This document shows, piece by piece, positions 25,017-37,402 of a stretch of 64,000 bases of DNA; the first letter of the stretch is position 1; each line of letters starts with the position of its first letter. Made by a program: the position numbers and the translations under genes. The stretch covers positions 186,001-250,000 of the forward strand of contig JAURVB010014910.1 in the NCBI GenBank assembly GCA_033002965.1. The letters are read 5' to 3'. The notes beneath the pieces were generated by a model. It was not told the origin of the DNA. It did no database searches and saw only the letters and a program-made list of their open reading frames with translations. Origin of the DNA: Piper betle. Its lineage: Eukaryota; Streptophyta; Magnoliopsida; Piperales; Piperaceae.

Positions 25017-28000
25017 ATGGACTTTGGTGGGAAGCAGGCGTTTCCATTGGGTGGCTTGGGAGGGAAGGAGGATGGGAAAGAAGCTGAAGGGCCTAAGAAG
25101 AAAGTCCCCTTCTTCAAGCTCTTTGCCTTTGCAGACTTCTATGACTATGTTCTCATGGCAATTGGCTCCCTCGGAGCTTGCGTCCATGGCGCCTCTGTTC
25201 CAGTTTTCTTCATCTTCTTTGGCAAACTCATCAACATCATTGGAATTGCGTATCTCTTCCCAGCTTCTGTGTCACACAGGGTGGCCAAGGTGAGCTTCCA
25301 TTGCATCCATTAATGGTTTCCGTCAACTGGGTTTCTCACTTCCATCCATACTGATCCTGTTAAGTCAATCTGGTGCAGTATTCTCTGCAATTGCTCTACC
25401 TGGGCATTGTCATACTCTTCTCATCTTGGACAGGTGACCACCAAAGATCAAGTTCATATATGAATTAAAGTGATTGGTTTACTGATAAAACATAAGAGAT
25501 TGCGATTATTTTGGATGAAACAGAGGTGGCCTGCTGGATGCACACCGGGGAAAGACAAGCGACAAAGATGAGATTGACATATCTGAAAGCCATGTTGAGT
25601 CAAGACATCAGCACCTTTGACACAGAGGCCTCAACTGGTGCAGTGATCTCTGCCATTACCAGCGATGTTATTGTGGTTCAAGATGCAATCTCTGAGAAAG
25701 TCAGTCTTCTCCACTCCATATGCCTTGTTAATTACTTCCATTTTTCCCTCAAATTCATCAATTTCGCTCCTACTACACCTGACTCCATTACCATCCAAAA
25801 TTTTAGATGATTAATCAAACTAGTGACATTTACTTAAATAAATTAGCTCAAAAACTCACTTTTTGTAATATAGTAATTAGAATATTTTATAATACACTGG
25901 CCTCCTTTGAGCATAGCTGGTCTCTCAGAATCAGAGGTAGAAAGTTATTCTTACTTCCATGATGAGTAATGATCCTCATTTCTCTTACCATTTATGTACA
26001 GCATTAAACACACACACTCTACATGCCGAGATGAGAAAAAAGAAGATGAAGTAGTAGATAGGAGGTTACACTAGCTGTTTTTAGATTTCTTTCTTCTGAT
26101 GGGTGGATAGAAGGTGAACAGCATGGTGTCTGAACATTGAATAAAAAGATGGATGCCATTAAAGGGGTGGTTGTTACTTAAGCTGGCATCGCAGTTTGAT
26201 CTTCCATGGTAAAACTAAAAACCACCCAGCTTGCCAAGGTTAGACCTGGCAGGGTCCTTCTGGCTTCATGGCGGACATTGATTGTCTTCCTGTGATTGCA
26301 TTTGTGTCATAGAATCTTTCGCAGAGGCACAGTTTTGACTGCCAAAAAAGCGGTGTTTCAATGGTCTTCACAGCTCACCTGTTTGTGTTGCAGGTTGGGA
26401 ACTTCCTACACTACATGAGCCGGTTTTTTGCCGGGTTTGTGATAGGCTTCATAAGGGTGTGGCAGATCAGCTTGGTCACCTTGTCCATAGTGCCCTTGAT
26501 TGCTCTTGCTGGTGGTATCTATGCATTTGTAGCGGTGGGATTGATGGCTAGTGTTAGAAAATCATATGTCAAGGCCGGTGAAATTGCAGAAGAGGTAAAC
26601 AAAAATATGCCCAATTGGTAAAAATCATCTCTTTTGTAATTAATAATGTTTGATTTTAATTGTTGACACAAACTCTTTATGGTCCGGCTCAGACCCACTC
26701 GGGTTAAGGTGTTGATAAAAATGCCGGGTATTGATGAATTCGATGAAATTTCGAGATTTAATGCAGGCGATTGCGAACATAAGGACAGTTCATGCATTTG
26801 TGGGAGAGGAGAAAGCAGTTAATACATATATGGATGCACTGCAAAAGACTTACAAGTATGGGACAAAGGCAGGGCTGGCCAAGGGCTTGGGCCTTGGATC
26901 ATTGCACTGCATTCTCTTCCTCTCGTGGGCATTGCTTGTGTGGTTCACCAGCATTATTGTGCACAAGGACATTGCCAATGGTGGTGACTCCTTCACCACC
27001 ATGCTTAATGTTGTCATTTCTGGCCTGTAAGTAATTCACGATCACTAACTGATGTAATGAACTATTACTATTTTTGCCCAAATAATTGCGAGATCACTCC
27101 AAATATATTTTGCAGATCACTTGGATTGGCAGGTCCAAACCTGTCAACATTCATCCAAGCAAGAGTGGCCGCCTACCCAATCTTTGAAATGATAGAGAGG
27201 AACACAGTGATCAAAACCAGTTCCAAAACAGGAGCAACACTCTCCCAAGTGGAAGGCCACCTCCAATTCAAGGATGTTTGCTTCAGCTACCCGTCTCGAC
27301 CCGACGTCATAATCTTCAACAAGCTCCGGCTCGAGATCCCCCCAGGAAAAATCGTGGCCCTGGTCGGAGGCAGCGGCTCCGGCAAGAGCACAGTCATCTC
27401 CTTGATTGAGAGGTTTTATGAACCTCAATCAGGGGAGATACTGCTTGATGGGCATGACATTAGAGGGCTTGATCTCAACTGGTTGAGGCAGCAGATTGGG
27501 CTTGTTAATCAGGAGCCTGCTCTCTTTGCAACGAGCATTAGGGAGAACATTTTATATGGTAAAGATGATGCTACTCTTGATGAGATTACAAGAGCTGCCA
27601 AGCTGTCAGAGGCCATTTCTTTCATCAACAATCTTCCTGACAGATATGAAACCCAGGTATATTTGATCGAAGAGCTATAATTCATCATCATATTTACTCA
27701 TATATACCTCCATAAATATTGGTACCATTTTTAAACTCTTCTTCTTTCACATCCTTGTTTTTTTACGTTACAACAACAGAGATGGCTCAAAATCCATATT
27801 AATGCAATTCATTTTCATCACTTTATACTTCAAATTTTTTTACTCCATTATTTTTCCTTACATAAGAATATTGTTTTAGTTGTTCTTACACTTTTGCATT
27901 CATTTTAACCATCAAGTTTTTGTGTTATTTTATTTGAGTTACCTATGATAATATTTTTGAACTACACTCAAAATTTAGCTCCTCCCGTGCGAGCGATGCC

Positions 28001-31000
28001 GATGGAGATGCATCTCCACCATTGCTTCCTATGATTGATCGATGGTAGAGAGGCATGGTGTCTCCATAGGCGTCGCTCCAGGGAGGAGCCAAATCCCACT
28101 CTAGCCAATACCTCAATCTTTGTTCTTGCAAAGAGCCTTTGGTTTTACGTTACAAACAGTGATAGTCGACCCAAAATCCATCCTTGGTTGCAGGTGGGAG
28201 AAAGGGAGTGCAACTCTCTGGAGGCCAAAAGCAAAGGATTGCCATCTCCAGAGCCATTGTCAAGAACCCCTCCATCCTCCTCCTCGACGAGGCCACCAGC
28301 GCACTCGACGCCGAGTCCGAGAAAAGCGTCCAAGAGGCCCTCGACCGCGTCATGGTCGGCCGCACCACCGTCGTAGTTGCCCACCGCCTCTCCACCATCT
28401 GCAATGCTGACATCATCGCCGTCGTCCACAGTGGCCGCATTGTCGAAACCGGCACCCACGAACAGCTCATGGCCGACCCCGGCAGCGCCTACGCTTCTCT
28501 AGTTCACACCCAGGAGTCCGACCCCTTGCACTGCCATGATGGTCCCGCCATGGGCAGGCCTTTGAGGTACTAATTCCGGTCATTGTTGCCGGAATCGGAT
28601 TGAACCCATCCCATTTAATTTTAGCTGATTCAATTTAACTCAATTTCAATCCGACTTGATTCGTCTGATTCAACTTAATTCCATGCCTATTCGAATGTAA
28701 AAAAAATATTTAGCACAGATTTGCAGATGTATACCAGTTTTGAAATAACTTAAATATTAATCATTGGGAGGTTTTGCTCTTTACTTACCTCTTCTCAGCT
28801 TGCTTTGTGTAACTTCATGCAATCCATGCATGTTTATCCAGCTCTTCATTCAAAACGATTTTGGTGCAGTATCAATTACTCAAGAGAGCTATCTCGGAAG
28901 ACGACGGCGAGCTTCGGGGCAAGCTTTCGATCCGACAAGGACTCTGTATACGGTGTAGAGGTGAACGAAGGCATGGGGAAGACGAAGGCGAGGGTGTCAA
29001 TGAGGAGGCTGTACTCTATGGCTGCTCCGGACTGGGTTTTTGCAGTGGCGGGCACCATTGGAGCTATGGTGTCTGGAGCTCAAATGCCACTCTTTGCACT
29101 CGGTGTCACACAAGCTCTGATATCCTACTACATGGACTGGGAGACGACGAAGAGGGAGGTGAAGAAGATCGCCATCTTGTTCTGCGCCGGAGCTGTTCTC
29201 ACGGTCTTCTTCCACACCATGCTACATTACAGCTTTGGGATCATGGGGGAACGGCTCACTATTCGTGTGAGGAAGAAGATGTTCGGAGGTTGGTCTAGGA
29301 AAAGCTTCCAGTTTTTTTTTTTAACTTTCTGGGTAGTTTTTATGTGTTCTTGCTCTGAACAAAACCTGTTGTGATCAACCATGGCAGCAATATTGAGGAA
29401 TGAGATTGGGTTCTTTGATGAGACGAGCCACACCAGCTCCATGTTGGCTTCCAGATTGGCTGCGGATGCGACGCTGTTGAGAACAATTGTTGTTGATCGA
29501 TCCACCATTTTGTTGCAGAACCTCTCCTTGGCTGTCACTGCATTCATCATAGCTTTCATCTTGAACTGGAGACTAACGCTCGTTCTCCTTGCCACTTACC
29601 CTCTTCTCATCAGTGGCCATATCAGTGAGGTCTGATTAATAGATTCATCACCTTCATCTTTTATTTATGATTTTGTTTTAATATTTCATTATGTTGATGG
29701 CGGAGAATTGTGAAAAATTAAACAGAAACTGTTTCTGAAAGGATATGGAGGGAATCTGAACAAGGCATATCTGAAAGCTAACATGCTGGCAGGGGAGGCA
29801 GTGAGCAACATAAGAACAGTGGCTGCATTCTGCTCAGAAGACAAGGTGATGGACCTCTACACCAAAGAGCTTGAGGAGCCTGCAAGCAAGTCATTTAGAA
29901 GGGGTCAGATTGCTGGCCTTTTCTATGGCATCTCCCAATGCTGCCTCTTCTCATCCTATGGTCTTGCCTTATGGTATTCACCCAATGCTCCTGCTTCCTT
30001 CATTTGTAATCAGACCCACAAAAATAAAAAATCAGTTATTGTTGAGAAACAGATTAAACACGAGCTCATTTCCATTCCACATGTAATTATGAATGATTTT
30101 TACAAGTTTGAATTAGACTAGAAATCCATGAATAACACAAAATATTGTCTTACTTAACTATCTTTCATGTAGGTGAACATTGGCTAATCGTTGAAATGTT
30201 GAACATTGTACCAATTATGCAGGTATGGATCAGTGTTGATGGGGAAGGAGCTGGCCAGCTTCAAATCAGTGATGAAGTCCTTCATGGTTTTGATAGTGAC
30301 TGCCTTGGCAATGGGGGAGACACTGGCCATGGCACCGGACCTGTTGAAGGGGAACCAGATGGCATCGTCTGTGTTCGAAGTGCTCGATAGGAAGACGGAG
30401 ATCGTCGGAGATGTTGGGGAAGAGATCACAAGGATCGAGGGGATGATTGAGATGCGTGGAGTTTGTTTCAGCTATCCTTCTCGGCCGGATGTCATAATCT
30501 TCAAGGAGTTCGATCTAAAGGTGCGAGCAGGCAAGAGCATGGCATTGGTAGGCGCCAGTGGCTCCGGCAAGAGCTCTGTCCTTGCTCTCATTCTCAGATT
30601 CTATGATCCTTCCGCTGGAAAGGTCACAATTGATGGTAATCTCCTACATTCATTAAACAATGAAAAATGATTTGCATAATGCCTTTTTGAAGGTGCAATT
30701 TGAAGTTGCCATTCAACTTAGCGTCAGTGAGGACATCCAACCATCAAAACTTTATTATTTTTAATCACATAAGATTCATGTGCCCGGCATCTTAAGCAGA
30801 AGGCGCTGGGTGGAAGAAGAAAGAAGAAGAAATTACCTTTTTTTAGGTCTTCTTAATGGCTATAAATAACTAACTCATGTCTCTAAGATCATCAGAAACC
30901 TAAATAATCAAAGCAAACCAAAAAATTTAAAGAAAACTTCACTTGTTCATTGATCTTCACAGGGAAGGACATTAAGAAGTTGAAGCTCAAGTCCCTGCGC

Positions 31001-31537
31001 AAGCACATTGGTTTAGTCCAGCAGGAGCCGGCACTCTTTGCTACGACGATCTTGGGTAACATAGTATACGGCAAAGACGGTGCGACAGAGACCGAGGTCA
31101 TTGAGGCGGCAAAGCTGGCCAATGCCCACTCCTTCATCAGTGCCTTGCCAGAGGGCTACTCCACCAAAGTTGGGGAGAGAGGTGTGCAGCTCTCTGGTGG
31201 GCAGAAACAAAGGGTGGCCATAGCCAGAGCAGTGCTCAAGAACCCTGCCATCCTTCTCCTAGATGAGGCCACCAGTGCTCTTGATGTGGAGTCTGAGCGT
31301 GTGGTTCAACAAGCATTGGATAGAGTTATGAAGAACAGAACCACAGTCATGGTGGCTCACAGGTTGTCCACAATTCAGAATGCAGATTTGATCTCTGTGT
31401 TGCAGGATGGGAAGATCATAGAGCAAGGGAGCCATTCCACTCTGGTGGAGAATGAGAATGGTGCTTACTATAAGTTGATCAAGTTGCAACAGCAGCAGCA
31501 GCAGCAGCACCAACAGCTGGATGTGTCTGTGAGTTAG
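25017..31537 (+). CDS. ABCB2: ABCB-type full transporter (ABCB2/PGP2-like), one-base frameshift in exon 7
   Basis: An ATP-driven membrane pump with layout TMD1-NBD1-TMD2-NBD2; substrate unknown. Exons: 25017-25289, 25379-25433, 25524-25699, 26394-26594, 26767-27026, 27116-27656, 28194-28566, 28870-29288, 29388-29629, 29726-29973, 30223-30635, 30963-31537; all introns GT-AG. The start ATG follows an in-frame TGA at 25002. NBD1 has Walker [10 protein letters not shown] (about residues 406-414), Q-loop [10 protein letters not shown], signature LSGGQKQR, Walker [13 protein letters not shown] and H-loop VAHRLST. NBD2 has GASGSGKSS and the same later motifs. The C-terminus is Gln-rich (Q8-H-QQ). 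Closest recalled family member is Arabidopsis ABCB2 (about 1273 aa); this model gives about 1258. Oddity: the exons total 3776 nt, one short of a multiple of three. The missing base lies in exon 7 just before LSGGQ (about 28204-28206), where GAGAAAGGGAGTG replaces an expected GAGAAAGGGGAGTG-type sequence. As read, translation stops at 28376 after about 562 residues. Either a pseudogene allele or a G-run assembly error. Confidence 0.93.
27973..28094. mobile_element. 122-bp foldback MITE in ABCB intron 6
   Basis: The left arm ATTTAGCTCCTCCCGTG...GAGCGATGCC pairs with the reverse complement of the right arm, ATTTGGCTCCTCCCTG...GAGCGACGCC, giving a near-perfect hairpin. It lies inside intron 6 (27657-28193), just upstream of the frameshifted exon. 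No clear target duplication was identified. Confidence 0.6.
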
Positions 31538-31650
31538 AGATAAGAGATCATTGTGTGGAATGATATAGTTTCTCCAATTGATTTTCACAAGCTACACAGT
31601 TTAATTCTCTTTTTCTTCTTACAATACGAATTGATTATTATACTTTGGTC

Positions 31651-31656
31651 AATAAA
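31651..31656 (+). terminator. Candidate polyadenylation signal of the ABCB gene
   Basis: AATAAA lies about 115 nt downstream of the stop codon, in an AT-rich 3' region, at a plausible distance for plant 3'-end formation. Confidence 0.5.
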
Positions 31657-31659
31657 AAG

Positions 31660-34600
31660 TTCTATATGGCAAGATGCAGTTTCACTAGAAAAATTCAGGA
31701 GGAAAAATGTATAGATGTATTTAGTATTGGGAAATATCCAATTTAATATATACTGGGAAATGTTATAGTATTTTATTGAGTCAATCAAGAGAAAAATGCC
31801 AAGATATGGGAGAAGACACTTGATATACCAGACACTAAAGGTGGTGCCTTGTGTGTTAGTGTCACACTAAAAAATGAAGGGTACAAGTGATCTAGTAATA
31901 AAATAAACTGATGTCATGGATAAAACCACAAATCTCTGCAGGAGACGAGACAAGAATAATAACCTTCTTTAAGCAGATCCTTCTTTCGTTGAGCTTGAGC
32001 CAAATTGGTGAAATGCAAGAGAAGAGTACGCCTGCAAGATTGACTGGTATATATTGCATAGTGAATAAAAGATTTAAGCTATGTTAAACCAACCACCATG
32101 CATAAGAGGCATATAAATTGGATTCTAAAATTTCCAAACCAACTAAAACAAAAAGTTTGTTGGTCATGAGGCTATCTTCTGATTTCAGAAACTCCGGTGG
32201 GAATTCCCTTATATCTCTTGTACGTTTCACATTAAAGGCAGAATTCTGTGTAATTCAATGTTTATTAAATTATGCAAGAAATTGATAATAAGATCTGCTT
32301 AAAAATTATTAGAAGAATATAAAGAAAATAATGTGAAACCTTGATACATGCTTTAATTGTTGGCCTTTCTCCCTTCTCTTTGTTCTGAACGATGTCTCAG
32401 AGATGATGATGTAGAGACTTGTTAATATTTTGGAAGGGAAAAGATGATGTAATTTAAAACTCATTGCCGATTCTAATTCTTTGAAGCCTAAAATACCATC
32501 ATATTTGGACCTTTTTATTAGATTAGCCCATTTAATTATACACGGATTACTTAATGATTATTAAATAATCTAACATTAGCACCCTGCAAAATTGGACACC
32601 ACAAAGTCAAATCATTTACATGCAAGAACTTCATATGAATTTGTAATTTGTTGACAAAGTTTTCAACCAAACCAAAAGCAAGCATTGCACTAGCTCAGAA
32701 CCGCCATTCAATTTCCCTTCATATTTGGTTACAAGAAGATGACTAAAAGGGTACATCACAAACAAAAAACTGATAGAGGTTAGCAAATACATTGTTCCTA
32801 TGAGCTGAAAAGGTACAGAAAGAATTTAGCTGAATGAAAACAGTAGAAGGAAAAACCATCAGTGGCAGAAAATTTTAATCAACCAAGTATCTAAATAAAA
32901 ATTTCAAGTTGATCCTAGAAAAGTTGTTAAAAGTAACATATTTACTCTTATTAATAAAAGGGGAAATTAATACTAGTTTCTGATTAAAAGTAGGAAATTT
33001 AACCAATTAGAGTACAATACAAATAAAAAATAAATTAAATTATTATAATATATCTTCTTATTCAATTAAAATTTATCTTTAAAGTTAAAATTAAAATAAA
33101 ATTTGTTTCTAATAAATTATTATAGTGCATCTTATTATTTAACGATAATTTATTTATAAATTTAAAGTTTATCTCTAATATAAGTTGCACAAGATACGAC
33201 ATAATGGCTAGTATTTACAGTTTTACACATTGATCATCATTAGCATAATAGCATAATATATTTTCTATAAGCTTTTATGTTCAAGGGTGATACCCCAAAT
33301 ATTAGAGAGTTCAAACAAGATCTTTACTCAATTAAAAGTTTCTTTATTTTTTAGTCATTGCTTAATTGAGAGCCTTGGAATAATATTGCTACTTGAATTA
33401 GTAATCTTTAGTGTATTTAGGTTATTATTATTTATTTTGAATAATAATTAATTTATTAAAAATTCTTAAAATATATTTAATTTTATATTCATTGATATAA
33501 TAATGTTATTAATAATGGAAAAACAATGAGCACTATTGGATTTTTTAAAATAAAATAAATTAAGATGAATGGAGATATTCTAAACAACGTATTACAATAT
33601 TATTTCATTTTTTATATTTCATTTTTTATATTGAGTTGTCAATGATAAAGATGAAAAGAAAATTGATGCAATGGCTAAAATATCATAATTTATAGGCAAT
33701 TTTTTACTAAAAAAGGTTGTAATCCGTTAAAAGTAATCTGCTCGTAGAGTCACAACCTAAAATGACATCGTACAAAAGTACTTCTTTACGAAGAGATATA
33801 CTCGCCTAATTAGGCACATCCCATAAGATCACCCTTTTCTAAACAAACTTATGCATCTAATTAGTTATATTTCAAACTCCTTTCCCTATTATAATTTGGT
33901 GCTAAATTTTTGAAAAATGTCTAAATATTGATTAAGTTTGACTTGTTTCCGGGAGTCAATTAAAGTCAATTTAGGGTGGATATGGACCGACACGGGCCTT
34001 AGAACTCGTCAAACCCACTCTTTGTGGGCTGATCTGGCCCATAAGCCCATTGTTCTTTTAATGACATTTTTTAAGTAAATTGCGATTGGATGAGCTAGAC
34101 TATTTTCGTCTGGCTTTAATCTAACCGAGACAGTTATATTACATAATAGAGTTGTTAGTGTAAAAATAGATGGGTTTATTCAAACAATATTATTGACTAA
34201 ACTGAATTAGATAATATAAATCTTACTGTTATTAATAACCTTGGCATGGCTTAACTACTGATCGTGCACAAAACGTCACTTGTGAAAGTCTTAATTTCGA
34301 CGCCCCATCTTTGCTTCTACGTACAAACTTGCCCAACTAACATTTATAACTTTTCCTTATGTAAAAAATAAACTTACTAATTTACACATGAAAGAACAGA
34401 TTGTCAAATCCCACTTCGTTACTTAACTCTTTTCTTACTTGGGAGACCTTCAAACGAATGTACAAATGCCAAATGAGAGTATTATGTGTTTGGGAGTTAC
34501 TCTCCCTATCATAGTTTGTACGCACAAACAGTAAGAACGAGCTTGTATTGACGTTCAGGAGTTTCCAATCTTCGTTTTTGCATGTTTGGTAAGTTAGAAA

Positions 34601-35469
34601 TTTGCTGGTGTTACGTCGAAGGTTTTACCTTTCCATTGTGTGTGCATGGGCGAATTTTCTACGGGGAAAGAGAGAAGCAATCTTTTTTTACCATGCTTGC
34701 TTATGGGATGTGATTGAAGGTGCTTAATCTTGCATTAATGTGTGCATCCATACAAGGAAAAGAGGATAATTTACGTTGTTAGCATGAAATGAGAGGCATC
34801 TGCGATTGATATTTACACCAATGTTGTGGTCGTAGCCTCGTCATTTACAATAGAGCAAATTTGCTAGTGTGTCGACTGGGAATTTTTTCCGATCGATCGG
34901 CTAGAAGATAACATGTCACACCTTAAAAAGGTACTTCTATAATTTAAATTAAATATGGAGGCAATTTTTCTCATCCTCGGCATACGAGCATACGCTATAA
35001 AAATATGACTTTTTTCGACCCCTAATTTTAAAAACTGTGGAGGTCAGTTTTACTTTTCTCACATTTTTTATATTCTTACTGAATCGTTGAGAAAGATTCT
35101 AATACTATTTTAGGTTTATTGAACCTTGGCAGGAACATAAATTTTTTGCTACGCCCTACTTAGCTGGGACGATGTATGTAATTAGAAATATATATATACA
35201 CACAAAGACACACAAAATGATAGGGTAAGATCACTTTTTTAAAATGCAAATTTTATGAACTTCAATCAAGACAGTTGATTTTTTATCTAGTAGTTTACAA
35301 TTGGTTGTTAATTATTGAACTACCCTATCCATAACTATCCATCATAAGTCTTCAATTTAAACTATTAGATGAAAAATTAATAGTTATAATGTAGGTTCGA
35401 AAAGTTCACGCTCTATCATTTAAGTGTATATGTGTGTGTATATATATATATAGGGCGGGTTTACTGCTA
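31660..35469. other. AT-rich intergenic spacer
   Basis: About 3.8 kb downstream of the ABCB gene with no recognisable exon. It includes diffuse AT-rich repeat copies (for example near 33050-33190, similar to 40600-40680). No RNA gene or bounded element was recognised. Confidence 0.45.
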
Positions 35470-35982
35470 CATGTGCTTGAGCCATCCAGCCGTTGGATTC
35501 AATCCAACGGCTGGATGAAAAATGGGCGACGCCCCTAGCCGACACGTCGCCGCCACCGCTGGCCGACGCGACACCACCCCCTGCCCCGCCCGTCACCGCC
35601 CCCGGCCGACGGGCGGCAACGCAACCTCGCGGCGACCCCCTCCCTCTCCCCCCCCCCCACCCCCACCCACCACCGGCGGCGACGGGGCGGCGGATCTAGC
35701 CGCCCCGCCTCTTCCCCTGTCGGCCCGCCGCCAGGCGACTACTAGCCCCACCCCGTCGATGTCCCCCACCCGCCACCCGCCGCCCCCGGACCAACCCCGT
35801 CCCTTGTCGCCGCCGCCCCCCAGCCGTCGCTGTAGTCGGGCACCCGTCCCGCCCCCTCCGCCGTCGCTGCTGCGGCGGCGCCAGTGGCCACCCCTCTGTT
35901 TTTTTATCTTGGCCGTTGGATGCTAATCCAACGGCCAAGATCAAACTTGAGCATAGGCAAGTTGCCTCTGCTCAAGCACATG
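35470..35982. mobile_element. GC-rich terminal-inverted-repeat element with hairpin ends
   Basis: Perfect 13-bp terminal inverted repeats CATGTGCTTGAGC (35470-35482) and GCTCAAGCACATG (35970-35982). Just inside each end is a long palindrome: 35483-35517 (17-bp stem, 1-nt loop, core CCAGCCGTTGGATT) and 35906-35941 (16-bp stem, 4-nt loop, core GGCCGTTGGAT). Both share CCGTTGGAT. The core (about 35520-35895) is very C-rich on the + strand. No transposase is present. Frames across the core are Pro/Arg-rich and likely artefacts. The superfamily is not identified. Confidence 0.7.
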
Positions 35983-37350
35983 AAATTTATTTCTATATAT
36001 ATATATATATATTAGTTTCAAACTTTGAAAATGTCAACAAGACAGTCGACCTTGTAAATGTGAGCATTGACATACATACCTTCGATTTAACGTTAAATTG
36101 TAAGTTAGTAATTTTTGGTTAAGTCTTTTGATTACTATTTTTACTACATCTAGCTTAAGTGGATTAGGGGAAAATTCTTTGTACAATTCTATAGCTTTGA
36201 TTGAATATGAAAGCTTTGCATATTGTAAGTAATTGCACTTCCTTTACATTGAGGACTAAGTAATTGAGAACATATATAGTTCAAAATTCTATTTTGATTT
36301 GCAAAATTCAATTTAAAAAATTGAAACTTGGACTTAATTCAACATGTTATGGAGTGGAGTCAACTTGGAGTTAACTAATCCAAGTCGACTCAATGTAATT
36401 TAAATTAAAATTTTAATTATATAAATAAAAATTTATATGAAATTAGTATATATACTTCTTTTGATACTTAAAATTGATAAAAATATAATTTATATTACCT
36501 AAAAAAATTAATTTAGCTTTTCTAAATGAAAAATAATGTATTTTGATTATTTTGATGATATAAATTGGGGATTCAATTACTAGTTAATCAGTCAATAAGG
36601 AGTTATCTATGGAGTTGACTCAGCAAGCCACATAGTCGACTCGACTCGAGGGTTTTTTGAGTCAAAATGGACTTTTGAAATTATGAAAAAACTTCTGAAT
36701 CGATTCCTCCCATTAATGGCTTTCGAAATTTATCTCCATGGATCCAAATTGACTTCCAACATCAACTAACAAAAAATGCTTCCTATTATAGTTCCTGTAT
36801 ACTTTAGCTCAATTGAAATTGAATGATGATTATGAGTTGAAAGTTGTCACGTACTTGGAAGTGAAATATTTGGTTAATTTCTATTAATAACTTTTTAGTG
36901 AAGATTTAATTGCTCGATTTTAAGTTAGTTTGGAGTCGACTGAGAGTCGTTTGGGAATCACTTTCATTCATTGGCAGTCGACTCAAATTTCAAGTCTAGA
37001 GCTTCTAAAAACAGTTGACAATTATTTAGATACCTCATGAGCTAATTGAAGCCTACCAGTGGACAAGGCTCCACTAATTGTTTGATTGAAACCAGTCAGA
37101 TTATAACTAATTGAACAGGAAAGTGATTTTAAGTTACTGGCTCCAAAACTAGCTTAAGCCACTCTAGCCTTTGGTATACGAACCACTTAATATTTACTTT
37201 TGCACGTGATCAAGCAAACTTTTAACCACTCGTATGTGGACAATTATTGTCAACCAATCCAACGGGAGAAAAATAGAGGCAATTTAATTAAAATTGAGCA
37301 AGATATCTCGTTGTGCATGACTTATACGACAAATAAATTTTAATTGTATT

Positions 37351-37402
37351 GATAAATTGATCTTGTTGAATAACAAGATAAATTGATCTTGTTGAATAAC
37401 AA
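37351..37402. repeat. 26-bp perfect tandem duplication with internal palindrome
   Basis: Two identical 26-bp units (37351-37376 and 37377-37402) beginning GATAAATTGATCTTGTTGAA. Each contains the inverted pair ATCTTGTT / AACAAGAT, counted across the unit junction. Confidence 0.85.

Noticed and set aside
28145..28470. Minus-strand frames of just over 100 codons
   Set aside because: Antisense shadows of ABCB exon 7, which is GC-rich coding sequence.
35493..35944. Pro-rich frames on both strands
   Set aside because: Products of the C-rich core of the foldback element; no conserved protein features.
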